NCBI GenBank assembly: GCA_963277665.1
Contig: OY728119.1
Location: 312,500,206 to 312,564,205 of the forward strand
DNA from: Viscum album
Taxonomy: Eukaryota; Streptophyta; Magnoliopsida; Santalales; Viscaceae
DNA: 64,000 bases
Reading direction: 5' to 3'
The notes beneath the pieces are model-generated. The model did no database searches. It saw only the letters and a program-made list of their open reading frames with translations, and was not told the DNA's origin. A program made the position numbers and the translations under genes. Every line of letters begins with the position of its first letter. Positions within the stretch are counted from its first letter, which is position 1. Of the stretch, positions 50,566-63,245 are shown one piece after another.

Positions 50566-50830
50566 ACTAATAATAATAATAATAATAGTAATAATAATAA
50601 TAAAACCAGAAAACAATACTCATAAAAATTAAAACAATTAAGATAATAATAATAATAATAAAAATTAATAACAATAAAAATAATAAGTATAACAATAATA
50701 ATTAAAATAACGATGATAAAGAAAATAATAATAAAAGCTATAATAATAAAAATAAATAATAATAATAACAAAAATAATATTAAAAATAACACCTCATTAT
50801 AAATAATATTATTAATTACATAATACCATT
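50566..50830. repeat. TAA-rich imperfect microsatellite in LTR
   Basis: About 265 bp of interrupted AAT/TAA repeats directly adjoining the GC-rich block. The same tract is at 56910-57190 in the other LTR, so it was part of the element when it inserted. Confidence 0.85.
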
Positions 50831-51088
50831 ATTATTATTACAAATTAAACATTCACCTCACTTTATTTACATAAAAATTTATTTATTTCAGTCGTTAAAC
50901 ATTTTCGCGGGCAAGTGGGCTAACGACGCGGCTACCGCCCACTGTGCGGTGACCGCAAATAGTTCCTAAACCCATTAAAAATATTAAACAACGAAAATTT
51001 TAAGTCGGGACCCAGCCTGGACCTTGGTGTGAGAACCCAGTGACAAGAATTAAATAATTAAAAATTAATTAAAGGTCAGGGTGTGAAA

Positions 51089-51110
51089 ATTCTCCCCACC
51101 ACAAACACTT
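51089..51110 (-). promoter_or_regulatory. Polypurine tract of the second gag-only element
   Basis: The minus strand reads TGGTGGGGAGAATT immediately before the 3' LTR. Confidence 0.7.
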
Positions 51111-51814
51111 TCTGCCTCCAGAAAGTTACCCAGCGGAACAATAGACAAAAAAAGAGTCCATACCCGACTGAAACTGAAAGGAACCAAACCACAAGAGAAT
51201 GAGATAACATGAGAGGGTTCTCCCCACCACAAGAATTCAACTAATGTAGAAGTTTAACACTCAAACATACCACCTCACGAAGGGGGGGAATCCCGATCGA
51301 TCCAAACTAACTTTTATAACATGAGCGAACAACACCTCAGTTGAAACTTGGAACTCACCACCCAGACTAGAAACCCCCAACACTAGGGGAAAAACCTCTA
51401 AGATGTACATAATCCAAAACAGTGAATTTGATCATAACCAGAAACATTGATTCATCCACATAAACATACATCTCCATACAAACACATCCAAACCGAGATT
51501 AACCCACACAAGGTCCAAACACACTTTAAAGAAAAGCGCACAATTCAGAAAACCATGATCAGAAAAAAAAACTGTTTGGATTACAATAGAACATGTCCAT
51601 CATAACCCCATGATAAAACAACGAACTTAGGATGATGTCAAAACTTTAACAGCAGAAAGATGAGAACAAAGAGACTTTAAATGTTCTACTGGCAACACAG
51701 AACAAAAAACCCAAACCGAGGCTTCACACCCCCGACAACTCCTGAATGCGTGCGAGATTCACCCCAAGACCTGTGGCTAGGGCTCTAATGGATGAATCAT
51801 CACATGCCTCATAG

Positions 51815-52610
51815 TCAGGCACTAGAATCCTTCAGTTGAAACATCTTCTTCAGGAAACACTTCCTACAGAACTTCCCTAGATGGACCAGACATCCGCAAT
51901 GATAGCATGTCTTCGAATGGATGCGACATGACAAACTCACATGCCCAAACTGACCACATTTGTCACACACCACTGAATGGTCTGGAAAACATGAAGCCAG
52001 AACCACTATAGAGGAATTTTTAAAAATAGGTCCCTCTAGCACACCCTAATCGCCAGATAGGGAACCTTCACGAGCAGCTGGATACGCTGGATTTCCAACC
52101 ATCTGCACTCCGGAGACCTACTCAGCTAAAATCACCTCATCCAAAAACATCTAGAAATGATGGTCCTTAGAAGGGAGGACTCACTCCTTGATGTTTGGAA
52201 AAATACCCCCGATGAAGAGAGATGTCTTCATCAGATCCTACGACGCTACCTCCGAAGAAAAGGGCACTAGTTCTTTGAAATGATCAACATATTCCTTCAC
52301 CGTCCGTTGACTTTGTTGAATATGCATGAGGTCTTCCCTTTTCTTTGTCTTCACTTCTTTAGGTATAAACCATCAGACGAAGATAGATTTAAAGACATCC
52401 CACACCATCCCAACTTGTAGTGATGGCAGGTAAAACAACTATCATTCGTCTAGGGCTGGACCTTCAAACATGCCTAAAATGGCACACACTCTGATAGCTT
52501 TGAGAGTTCCCAAAACCCTGAAGACACGCTCGACCCCTTCAAGCCATTCTAATACTTTTAACGGACCCCAATCATCGTGAAGGATATTCAATGTACAAGA
52601 AGGACCAAAA
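51815..52610 (-). pseudogene. gag: Ty3/gypsy gag remnant of the second gag-only element
   Basis: From about 52610 downwards the minus strand reads VLEWLEGVERVFRVLGTLKA, then CAILGMFEGPALDE, PKEVKTKKREDLMHIQQSQR and TVKEYVDHFKEL, matching the gypsy capsid (WL..VE..FR ... L.G.A..WW ... KREEF..L.QG..TV.EY...F). A few stops and a lost WW motif break it. The last 75 codons (51815-52042) are open and carry two intact knuckles, C26-C29-H34-C39 and C46-C49-H54-C59. No pol follows; 51111-51814 has no recognisable domain. This is a fuller capsid remnant than in the element at 6501. Confidence 0.85.
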
Positions 52611-53487
52611 ACTGGGCATGACTTGTTGGAAACTCTGGGGACTTTTTTGGGTGGCAGGTTATGAACAACATATAAAACACATATCCAATACCAATATCAA
52701 GATGAAGAAATATCATTAAAGGACACTTCCCAAATACAAAACCCACTTTTCAAACCAAATTCCATTTTCCAAAAATCAATTCCCTTTCTAAAACCACTTT
52801 AGAAAAAAAGGTCAAGCCTTTAAATCCAAATGCACACCCCAATATCCCCATGAACCATTACACATGTCTTCATCCTCTTTAATCCATACGCACAAAAACA
52901 CACTTCCCATGAATTCCCTCACATGTGAAAACGTTCATAAAGAGTACTTGAGGTTTCACCCAAACCATATCTCTACCAGTTCTAAGAAAACACCGGATTT
53001 TTAGACCAAGAGATTTTAGTTTTAAAGAAAATCCATGTCACAAATCTAAAGTCATTTAAAAGAAATCATTCTCATTTCAAAACCCATTTTTAATTTTTAT
53101 GAATTCTCTTACACTAATCAAAACCAAGACGACACTCAACATGCATTAAATCACCGAAGGTTGGGACAAGTAGTCATGCTTAACTTGGGGACATGTTAGT
53201 GGGACATGCCCCGAGTAAGCATTAATGACTAGGAGGAACTTAAACCATGTACTCAGACTCGATATGGGTCACTACTCCTTATGAAATCACGATGTAACAT
53301 AATATTTCCTCTATTGTCATCCCTCAATAAAAAAAACCAGAATGAAACAAGGACTCAATTCTCGGACTAACCCTGGATACTCGAGGTTCGAAACAGGCGA
53401 GGGTTCATGACGTCCTTCCCGTACCTTCTTCTTGAGTCCTAACAGTCCTAATCTCTATCTATCGAACACCCTAAATTACAAGGGCCT

Positions 53488-53499
53488 CCTCTGATACCA
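53488..53499 (-). promoter_or_regulatory. Primer binding site, tRNA-iMet
   Basis: The minus strand reads TGGTATCAGAGG, identical to the primer site of the element at 6501, a few bases inside the 5' LTR end. Confidence 0.85.
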
Positions 53500-53502
53500 T
53501 TT

Positions 53503-56500
53503 TTTCCTGAACCATCCTAGGTTGACCCTGAACTGGTCACCCGAGCCGGCCCACGACATGGCCCATGGGGCATTACCGATCCCCATGGGCTGGAAACTAG
53601 TGCCGAGCATCAAAAAAAACAAGAGGGAATGATTTGGTCCAGTGAAAATAAAAAAAGTAGTGGAAAAAGAGGATAATAACGCAAGGCAAATAAATGGCAC
53701 GAAAAAGGAAGAACAACCAACAACAACAAACTATCCTGACCATGAACAAAACTCCTTGCGACTCTGAGAGTTGCTCACCATTCCACAACCGAATCTCTAC
53801 CAAGGAGATCAAGCTAATATCAAACCTAAAACAAAACTAAAAACAATAAAACACTATAGGAATGAGTATTAAAACTCAGTAGGCGTGCCCAAAAAACTAT
53901 TATTAATGCACTACCTTTAAATAAAGAAATTTACTAATTTTAGGTTTGAACTAAATCATACAAAACATGGGTTCCATACACACACTTCCATTTATAAGAC
54001 AAGTAATAGTTTATAGCCCTTTTTAATTTAAAAACAAGTTTATCGTTTGAAAGTAACAGGTGCATTTCATTTTAAAACATTTCAGTGAACAATTTATAAA
54101 TTCAAATTTCAGTTGTTAGTCAAATGGAAAACCACACACAACACACAACACACACTAAGGGAAATGGAAAAGAAGTGGAACACAGGGGCCAACAACTGAA
54201 CTAGACCTCTCAATCGTCCACCACATAAAAATAAACAATAAAGAAAACATGGGTCGAACATAGGATCTTGCGAAAAATCCAGAACGTACCATACATATGA
54301 CTCATCCTAAAGGCATGCGTACTCTCAATGACCTCATAACAACCTAACATCTGTTGTTACCCTAAATGGCCTAACCGAGGGGCCCAATCCCCTAGTAGAG
54401 TATAATCCGTACTAAGGTCCACTAGCCAGTGCATAATCTAAACTACTGCATCAATCTTTCTAAGAATATTTACTTATTATGCCAGGTTTCCATGTCAACA
54501 CGTATAATAAAAAGGAAAGGGGTGAGTCAACAAAGTTAATAAAGTAGCACAAACATCACACACAACTCATGCAGTCAACATACACCAATGATCACCCCTG
54601 AGTCACCTGAAGAGAGTCTTCCAAAATAATTTATATTATTAATGTTCCAAACTTGCCTTCACCAATTTTAAAGAAAATGCTTATTTCTCAAGTGAACCAA
54701 AACACTTGTTCAAGATTGAAAAGAAATAATTTTTCAATAAACCAGAACTACGTTTGAAATTCCGTGAATTATGTTTACAGGAAAAGTGGGAATTATTTCA
54801 CTACTAGGTGTCCGTTCATCATGAAAATATTTCAAGTGTCATGTATAAAATAAAAGGCTCTTTTTTACACCAAATAATATTCTAAAAATTAATTGTCTTC
54901 TATTATTTCTCATTTATTAAAATTAATAAAATATTGAGCAATTAATAAATTATGAATTTAAAGGCGAGTATTGTGGGAGACCTAAGTCTACTTGAATCTC
55001 AGTTACAAAGACACAACATGTCTCACATTCATGCCCAAGTACGCGCAACCTGCTGAGGACCGCAATATCACGGAATAACCTTGCCAATGCGCTGCAACTA
55101 GAAAGATAACTAAAATACATAAACACATACATTAAACAGTCCAAACAAAAAAACAACGCAAAAGAACCACCTAGACCTACTTTCAAAACATAACTCACAT
55201 CATTTGAACTATTTAATATACTACTTTTGTATATAAAAAGACAAACGGGCCTCTAGGTTCCATGTTTCAAGAATTACCAAAAAAGTATTTAGTAGTACTA
55301 CGCAGAATTTCATAAAAACAAACCAAATGAACCCTTAAACCACACATGAAACACAACATACAATAAAAGACTAACAGACATATGCCCAAGTATTTCTTTT
55401 TCAAACTAATTTAAAGAGTCATATGAAGAGTCCCACAACATTTTGAAAACAAGAACTGCTTAAAAAATGGGGTCTCAAGAAAAATACTAACTCAAAGCAC
55501 CATCTTCATTTGAAGGTGCATCCATGTGCACACCTATTGCACACATGGATTTATCAGCATCTAATTGAACATCGAACCTCCAAATAGACATGGAAAATCA
55601 TCTCCACAAAAACACTAAGTTCCATAAAAATGTTTCTACAAACAAACACTACTCAAGACATCCAAAAATCAATTTTTATAATAAGAAAACACTCCTTCCA
55701 ATCTATACCATCACAAAAACTCTATACAAACCAAAATAAATACGAGAAAGGTAAGAGAATCACATTTTTTATAATTAAAAAGATGAATGGGGTGAATACC
55801 ATGTTTGAAAATTTAAACAAAACCCAAACATATTTCGGGGCACAAATAAATAGGCATAACCAATAAATATTTCAAAACATAATTTCATCAAAATTATACC
55901 GATTGAAAAACATCATTATAAGTTAGGAAGAGGTATCTTAAGCACATGAATTATGAATTAAAAATTATTTAAAAGAATTCAAGTATCAACAGAGAGCTTC
56001 AAAAAGGAAAAGTGTGAATCCACCTACTTAAAACACACACAAAAGTGATGAAACTTCAAGAAAAGAATTACCACACCCCGCAGACTAACCACACCCTCTA
56101 ATCAACAAGAATATTCCAAAAATTAGAAATCAAGGTATTATAGTTCGGTTAATCTGAAAAAAACACTCTAAGAAAAAGAAAATATACCATGAAGGGCTTG
56201 TACTGTCGGGGAGATGCCATAGGGTGGCCACCAGGACGCGGCATAAGGGGCGGTAGGGTGCAAGAGCAAGAAGGGGGTTCAAGGTGCCTGGGGGATGGAT
56301 CACAGAATGGAGAGTAAGGAGGTGGGAGCCGGGTGAGCTTCTGCCTGCTGGAGCTTGGAGGGCCGTAGGCCGGGCTGCTGGCTAGGGAAAGATCGACGTG
56401 AGCCAAGGGGCGAGAGAGGTGCTCTGAGCAGGAGCTGATGACAGAGGGCCTTGGCACGAGCTAGTGGCCTATTGGGTGTACTTTGGGGGAGCCGACGAGG

Positions 56501-57370
56501 GGTTGCAGAGACTGGGGATGGGATGTGTGGAGGGCCGGGATGAGTAGGTAGTAAAGGGAGGATGCAGTGGGGCCGACTGGGGTGCTCCGTAGGGAACTGG
56601 GGGGCTGGGTCTTGATGGGGAAGGGAGGAGCTGAGTGTGGCTGACAGAGGGTCAGGGAAAGGGGAGCGCGTAGTGCAGGTGGATGGTGGCGGCGAGGCCG
56701 GGGGCAGGGTGAAGACAGTGGAGCGGTTGGCAGTGAGGTCTGGAGGGTGAGGCGAGGTCGTCCGGGGCGTTGCGCAGGGAACCGGGGGAGGGGTGGATGA
56801 GCAAGGGGTTCACACAGAGGGGGTGCGCCGCGGGTAGGGGAAGAGGGGAAAGTGGGGGCACTGGCTACTGGTAGAACTAGGGTTTCTTAATTTTTTTTTC
56901 ATTTCATAATAGTAATAATAATAATAATAATGATAAAAATAATAATAATAAAACCAGAAAATAATACTAATAAAAATTACAGTAATTAAGATAAAAAAAT
57001 AACAACAATAAAAATAATATGTATAACAATAATAATTAAAGTAACGATGATAAAAATAATAATAATAAAAGCTATAATAATAAAAATAATAATAATTAAA
57101 ATAATAAAAATAATAATATAGATAATATAAATAATAACACCTCATTAATAATAATATTATTAATTACATAATAAAATTATTATTTTTACACATTAAACAT
57201 TCCCATCACATTATTTACCACCAACTGTGTGATGACCGCTCACGGTTCCAAAACCCACTAAAAATATTAGTGATGAAAATTTTAAGTCAGGAACCAACCC
57301 GAACCTTGGCGCGAGAACCCAGAGCAAAGAATTAAATAAATAAAAATGAATTAAAGGTCAGGGTGTGACA
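53503..57370 (-). repeat. 5' LTR of the second gag-only element
   Basis: Plus-strand right end GGTCAGGGTGTGACA; on the minus strand this is the TGTCACACCC start. Left end near 53503 has drifted (TTTCCTGAACC against TGTCACAAACC). It holds the matching GC-rich block (56190-56887) and TAA tract (56910-57190). Several small deletions make it shorter than its partner. Confidence 0.8.
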
Positions 57371-58650
57371 TTTTGGATACTAAGAATCTAGTTAAAGAAA
57401 AGATATCTAAGATTATAAAATTTTAATCTTCTTTTGATTTTCTAAAAAATAAAGAGTGATATAGATTACATTGATACTGTCTAGAAATACAACCCTTTAT
57501 TTCTAAACCATTATATGAATTAGAAGGCTTAGAGAATCTGTTGATAGGTCATTGCTAAGTGGTGAAATTCATACAATAAATTTTGAAAGGAGGAATGGAA
57601 CTAGAATATGAATGTGTTATTGAATATGAAGTATTGATATAGGATGGTTGAGAGATGTTTAAAAATATTGATGATACCTATATGAGGAGTATTTAGGTAA
57701 GAATTAGGGGGGGGGGTCTGAAGATCTATTATTTTGGGAATTATTATGGATTTATCATAAAATATCTTGTGAAATAAGTGTATTAAAAAAGGGGGAGTGA
57801 AGATAAGAAAAATTAATGTTTCAAAGATGGTGGTAATACCCCCAAATAAAATCGAAAAGAAAAATTTTATTTTATTGAGAAAGGGGGATAAAGAAGATTT
57901 CATAAAATACATTTACAATCATGAGACAAATTTTATGGTATATTGTCTAAATAATCCAAAAGGGGAGGTTCATTAAACCATGAGTTTATAAGTTGGATTT
58001 ATTGACAATAATTTTTAAGGTATGATTGGATGTGAGGAATGAATTGTAAGGAAGTTGGAGTCAATGATTTATGAAGATTTATTACATAGCTGTATTTCAC
58101 TTAAAGATATTTGAAAAATAAACAATCATGTATTGAATGGATTTTTGGATGTTTTTATAAGTGTTGATAGCAACCAAAAAAATCCAACAATGAGTAAATT
58201 TATATTGAGGAGAATAGTTAAGGAAAGTTCCTACCCATTGAAAGATAAAGACAAGGGGTGTGTAAAAACAAGTAAGGAAAGATAATCCATGATGTTTGGG
58301 GAGGCAGTCGATGGTTTAGGTGGGGGCGTGATACATTATTTGAGAAGTGTTGATGCTGAATTACTTTTCTCAAAAAAGAATATTAGAGGGATCGCAGAAG
58401 GTCGAAGCTAAGAGAAGTAAGGTGATGGATTGGATGGTTTACTATAATCCTATTAAGTTTAGGTTGGTGAAAAACATATATAAATACTAGAGAGAATTTC
58501 AATTTGTAATATACATATAAATATATAGGAATAGATTATGAGATAGAGAAGTAGTTGAAGAACCCTTTGTTTCTGAATAAGAATAGAAGTGATAGGTTGA
58601 ATGATACTTTTCTAGTACTGAAAGAAAGTAGTGATATCCTTGAAAAGTGT
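57371..58650. other. Continuation of the interrupted host sequence; no clear gene
   Basis: It resumes the AT-rich, stop-riddled character of 44608-47150 across the insertion. Short open runs (for example PPNKIEKKNFILL at about 57840-57880) match nothing I can name. A run of ten G lies at 57707-57716. It ends in AGTGT, the target duplication of the solo LTR. Confidence 0.4.
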
Positions 58651-61600
58651 TGTAATTCCCCGACCCCAGTTACCCAGAGTCGGTGCATTATTTTGTAACA
58701 TTGACATGATCACAAAAGATCAAGTCTTGAAAGACCGATTAGTTTAGTATCCTTGGAAACACTAGATACATTCATAAATGTTACATTACATCATAAACTG
58801 AAAAACTAAAATAAAATAGTCTCCAAAGTCCACACTCATATTTCCTTCAGACTATCCCTGTAGGTCATTCATAAAATATTTCTTCACATCCTGGGAAAAA
58901 TAAAACATAGAAAGGGGTGAGCTCAGATACTCAGTAAGGATAAAAATATAGCGGAATCTTTCATAAATAAACATAAACATTTAAGGCAATGTATAACTAA
59001 AAAAATATTTTTAAACTTGAAATTCAGCATAATTTGGAAAAAGTAGAATGAAATAATTCCATTTACTTATTAACATGGATATTCTACTGGTCAAATAATC
59101 ACATGCAATATCAATAACCACTTTCATAATGATGGAATGCATAATTCCAGACTATCATAACCACGTATCCAAGGCCTCGTGCCAAGACTACAAATAATAT
59201 TTTGTCAAGGCCTCATTCCAAGACACTAGTTTGTCTCATGAGACCTACCGATGCAACGAGGATCTATAGCGGGCTCCACCCGTCACTTATTAAGTCCAAT
59301 GCATTCTTCATATGAACAGGTTTAAACATATCATAAAACATAACATAATTGTATCACATAAAAAATGCATAAAGGAAACATAAAATTTCCCATTTCAATC
59401 ACAAGATATCAATACAACACATTGATATAATAAAAATACTGTCAAAACCATTTTCAATAACAAAATAAAAGAAAATTAAAACTTGGTATTTATTTTTCAT
59501 TTAAAAAAAGTTATGGCTTGTAGAGGAAGCCAAAACTGAAATAATGGTCACGGTGCCAGAGAAGTCGTTGTCACCGCATACGTAATACAAAACATTCTTT
59601 TTTTCATTTAGTAAAAATGCTTTGTATAAAAATATTCATTTTGAATAAAAGTCAAAGGTGTTTATACACCGTATAAATGAAAGTTGTGTATTAAACAAAA
59701 TATGCCTCAATGAAAGGAGATTGAGATGAAGTCTCTTACAAAGATAATTTTTTTAAATAAAATAGATCTATTATGTGTATTCATTATAAGTACACATAAA
59801 TAAAGTAAAAATAAAATATAGGACATAATAATATCATGACATAATTTGAAAGTAGGAGATTAACCCAAAGAACAGAAATTGGGTTAAAAAGTTCCCTTAC
59901 CTCATGTCCGACTTGACTCGACTGTTCTTTAACCTCCTGAATAATAAACTAGAGTTAATTTCTAATTTCTTAAGAACCTTTTTCAAGTTCATTATTCCTT
60001 TTATATCACTTATTACCATGTTATGAACATTATGTAATTATTTAAGTTAATAATGGTCGTTTTGTCAATCTTTGGTACTTGAGTCAAAAATAATCTTCTT
60101 ATAATTACAAGTTATTCATGTGGTGAAATATCCATTATATCCAGAATTATATTCATGATGTAGATATCATATATATTTTATATATCTAGTATATATATGC
60201 ATTTATAATATTACATAACATTTAGAGGTAAGAAATGAAATGCACCGTTCCTGGAGACGGTAAGCCGTACATACACATGAATGCTACTTTCATTTCTATT
60301 TATTATTTAATGGAATGAAATCATAATGATATAAAGGTGTATTATAATTCCATTATAATATCATATCATTTAATCCATCCTTTATACTTCCCACATATGG
60401 CATTAATGATTCAAATCACTTTGAGGGGGCGGTAGTCCGCACTTCCTAAAATGAAATTATCGCGTTTTCCCATAATGGAAATCATAAAGGCATGCCATAA
60501 ATGAAAAATATAGAAGCGTAATGAAAACATAAACATAATATATATCATAAATAAATATAGTGACATCTTAATGGCCACCACTAAAGGTGTTAAAATAATA
60601 TTGAACAATTATCGTTTCGTGAGGTAGTAATTCGCCACCCACATAAACAGTATGTTCTTTAACCATTAGACGAAGGTGTGTGTATGTGTAAATCAAATAA
60701 TTCTCATAAAAACATAATAGTATATTTAATATATTAACGTTTTTACAAAATAAAGGAATAAAAGGAGTTTAATGGGTTGGAAGAGCAAAATAAAACAAAA
60801 GAACGTAAGAGAAGACATTACCTTAAAATCGGGTAACTCTTTTTTATTTGAGCCAAAGGCTTTCTTGGGAAGACTTATGCCCAATGTGAGGCTTCTAGGA
60901 GTAAGAGAGGGACGTTTATAGATTATTTTAGAAGAGTTTTTCTGAGACAAATGGCTTTGATGGTGTGAATAAGGTGGTAGAGGTGGGGGCCTTTTATAAG
61001 AGGAGAGGAGGGGCACTCTTGGAAAGTCATGAAATGTTACTTTATTATATAATGAGTTTCAGATTTCAAATGTCCCACAATTATATATTTCTAGGATAAG
61101 GTGATAAGGGTTCCAAATATACTCATCCTATAGGTTTTTGACAAGTTTAAGTATTAGATTTTACATCATCGTTTCATTTTATTTAAATCGTTAATTAATG
61201 AGGTAATCACTACATCATCATGGTGTCATAAAAAAATTAATTTATTTAATGTCTAAAATTTATAAAATAAACATCATGATGTAGGAAATATTTTTATATT
61301 TCCAATTAATAATTATTGTCAAAAAGTTAACTTATATAACCCCATGTAATAATTGTTTTAGTAAAACCACACATGTTTGTGACAATTTTATTTTTACTTT
61401 AAATAAAAAGTTATTAATGTCATTTTCCTACCAAAGTGGCTCCACAGGGTCCCCAAGTTTCCCCATGGATTTTCTTGGATGGCCATGACTCATCCAATAA
61501 GGTTAGGACAAGTATAAAGGTAATTTCATATTATTATAACATTATATTTACCTTAAATTACACTAATTACCTTTAATCGCGATTAATAAAACATAAAAGT

Positions 61601-62370
61601 TACTGTTCACCAAAATTTATTTTCATCCCATTGAACCACATTTTACTTCCTAATTACAACCATGTATTTTGGATTTTTTAAAGTCAATTTTTAGAAGCGG
61701 TAAAGTTTCATTTAAACAAGAAATCAATTTTTTTTAACTACCACTTAGTGGTTTCACTATTCATCAAAAATTGAAGTTTTTCAGAACAATACCAAAAATT
61801 TACCCTAAGATATAATTGATATTCTAAATTCAAAAATGATGTCTATTTTACCAAATTCCAAACATATAAGTTGGATCAATTAATTTTATAATTAATTCCC
61901 ACTGTCACAACAAATAGCGTGTTTTTAAGAAACAATATATATCAAAAGATTGACAATTGTTTATGTCCAATTTCAATGTAAAATTAATTCTAATGGCCAC
62001 AATTGGATAAAATGGAAAAAATATATTCTAATTATAATTTAAAAAAAATCAATAGTATAATTTATCACTATAAATTATTTTGATTAAAAAGTTGTTTTTA
62101 ATTAAAATTTAGTAATTTTCACTATTCATTAAAATATAAAAGTTATCCGAAAAGTTCCAAAATTTAACCCTAGGCTAAATTTGATATTCCAAATCCAAAA
62201 ATAAAGTTAATTTTGAATGATAAAAATTAAAAAATTTCAAAAAATAGGTATTACTATTCATAACGGCTAGTTTGATTGGTTGTGGTGTGTGTTAGAACTC
62301 GAAGTTGCGTACAACACACGCTACTCTATTATTCAAAGAGAAGCATACCGTGGAAGCTTGGGATGTTACA
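58651..62370 (-). repeat. Solo LTR, family of the 6501-17110 element (3720 bp)
   Basis: On the minus strand it begins TGTAACATCCCAAGC and ends GGGGTCGGGGAATTACA. AGTGT stands on both sides (58646-58650 and 62371-62375), a perfect target duplication, and no internal sequence is present, so it formed by recombination between two LTRs. It aligns with the LTR at 6501 along its length but starts at the point equivalent to 6795, lacking the extra 294 bp. Landmarks on the minus strand: TATA box about 60990, donor-like AAGGTAATG about 60820, exon-like module 59901-59936, TTTTTCCCAG about 58889. Confidence 0.92.
59901..59936 (-). other. Exon-like 36-nt module in the solo LTR
   Basis: Minus strand: ATTCAG then GAGGTTAAAG...GACATGAG then GTAAGGG. 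Its ends match the modules at 9206 and 15778, but the middle has diverged almost completely. Confidence 0.5.
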
Positions 62371-62372
62371 AG

Positions 62373-62800
62373 TGTTGTTACACTTGTGGGGGCCACTCCA
62401 AATTATGAGAGCCAATTATGGAGGATGAGTTTAATGTGATTTTAATGTTGGTAGACTGGTTTTATATGTTTGATAACTTCTGTAGTGGACAACTTCTTCC
62501 TTGGTTAGAAACTAACGCAGTGGATGGAAAATAGGTAGAGGTGGAAGAATTAAAGGGTTTTCCAACAAAACATTAGCATTTTTCAATCCATTCTCTATAA
62601 AATAGGATTAATTCCTTGGTGTTTTCAATCACGTATCAATTAATCTTCTATTGTTTCATCGAGAGAGAGAGAGTAATAAAAATATCCCCTTCTCTCATGG
62701 ACATATGAAACCCTTAATGAACCTCATTAAATATGCATGTTCTCTATTTTACCTTCTCTTTTTATTCAATTTTGTTTAATGCGTCTTTTGATGCCCCCAA
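62373..62800 (+). repeat. 5' LTR of copia element C
   Basis: It starts TGTTGTTACACTTG (the first bases overlap the solo LTR's AGTGT duplication, so the solo LTR landed at its very start) and ends before a primer site. About 430 bp, a common copia LTR size. It contains CTATAAAATAGG (about 62594-62605) as a TATA candidate and a GAGAGA run at about 62659-62673. The partner LTR lies outside the window. Confidence 0.55.
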
Positions 62801-62804
62801 AAAG

Positions 62805-62816
62805 TGGTATAAGAGC
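62805..62816 (+). promoter_or_regulatory. Primer binding site of copia C, tRNA-iMet type
   Basis: TGGTATAAGAGC differs by one base from TGGTATCAGAGC. Confidence 0.8.
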
Positions 62817-63245
62817 CATTGGGATTGAAATGGTAATAGTGCAGAAGGGTTTTCCAGTGACCAAAGAACTGAAGTTGGTCGGATTTTTTTGAAGTTAGAT
62901 TCGTGAAGAGCTACCCAAGATGATTCCAACGAAATTAAAAAATGGATCTAAAATAAAGTTAGTAGTTATGGTAAAAGTTTTGGTCAAATCGTTAGTTCTA
63001 CAATACCCCTTATCGAATAAGACAACACTATTCATAGAAATGGTTAATTTCCATTGAGTTTTCTAGTTACTATTCTGGTGAGCTACGTGCTTGCCACCTC
63101 ATTGATTGATCTGGATCATTGAAATAGTTTTGGATCTATCTTGGCCAATCTAAGTTCATCTTTAGTGATCCATGATTCATTTCTTATATTTAATCCATTT
63201 TAAACACATTCATATAATTATATTTTCTCATTTCTCACTATATCA

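Larger units (their letters stand above)
47151..51088 (-). repeat. 3' LTR of the second gag-only element
   Basis: Plus-strand start TGTCACAAACC, end GGTCAGGGTGTGAAA (the terminal CA pair changed). It contains a GC-rich block at 49845-50527 and a TAA-rich tract at 50566-50830. A TATA box could not be fixed. Confidence 0.85.
47151..57370 (-). mobile_element. Second gag-only giant-LTR retrotransposon (older, unrelated LTR)
   Basis: Two direct repeats of about 3.9 kb (47151-51088 and 53503-57370) flank about 2.4 kb. On the minus strand the LTR starts TGTCACACCCTGACC. The primer site is at 53488-53499 and a purine tract beside the left repeat, fixing the orientation as minus. The internal region encodes only a decayed gypsy gag; no protease, reverse transcriptase or integrase motif is seen. 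Flanking pentamers TTTAG and TTTTG differ at one base. LTR divergence is roughly 15% in the first 90 compared bases plus many indels, so it is much older than the element at 6501. Its LTR sequence is unrelated to that family, so the gag-only design arose separately. Confidence 0.85.

Noticed and set aside
50550..50792. 80-codon hydrophobic Ile/Leu/Tyr-rich minus-strand frame
   Set aside because: It is the translation of the TAA/ATT tract and not a membrane protein.
57371..57620. Weak resemblance to a plant movement-protein-like segment (KPLYELEGLENLL)
   Set aside because: Only a few residues fit, in broken frames, with no supporting neighbour domain. I do not claim a viral insertion.
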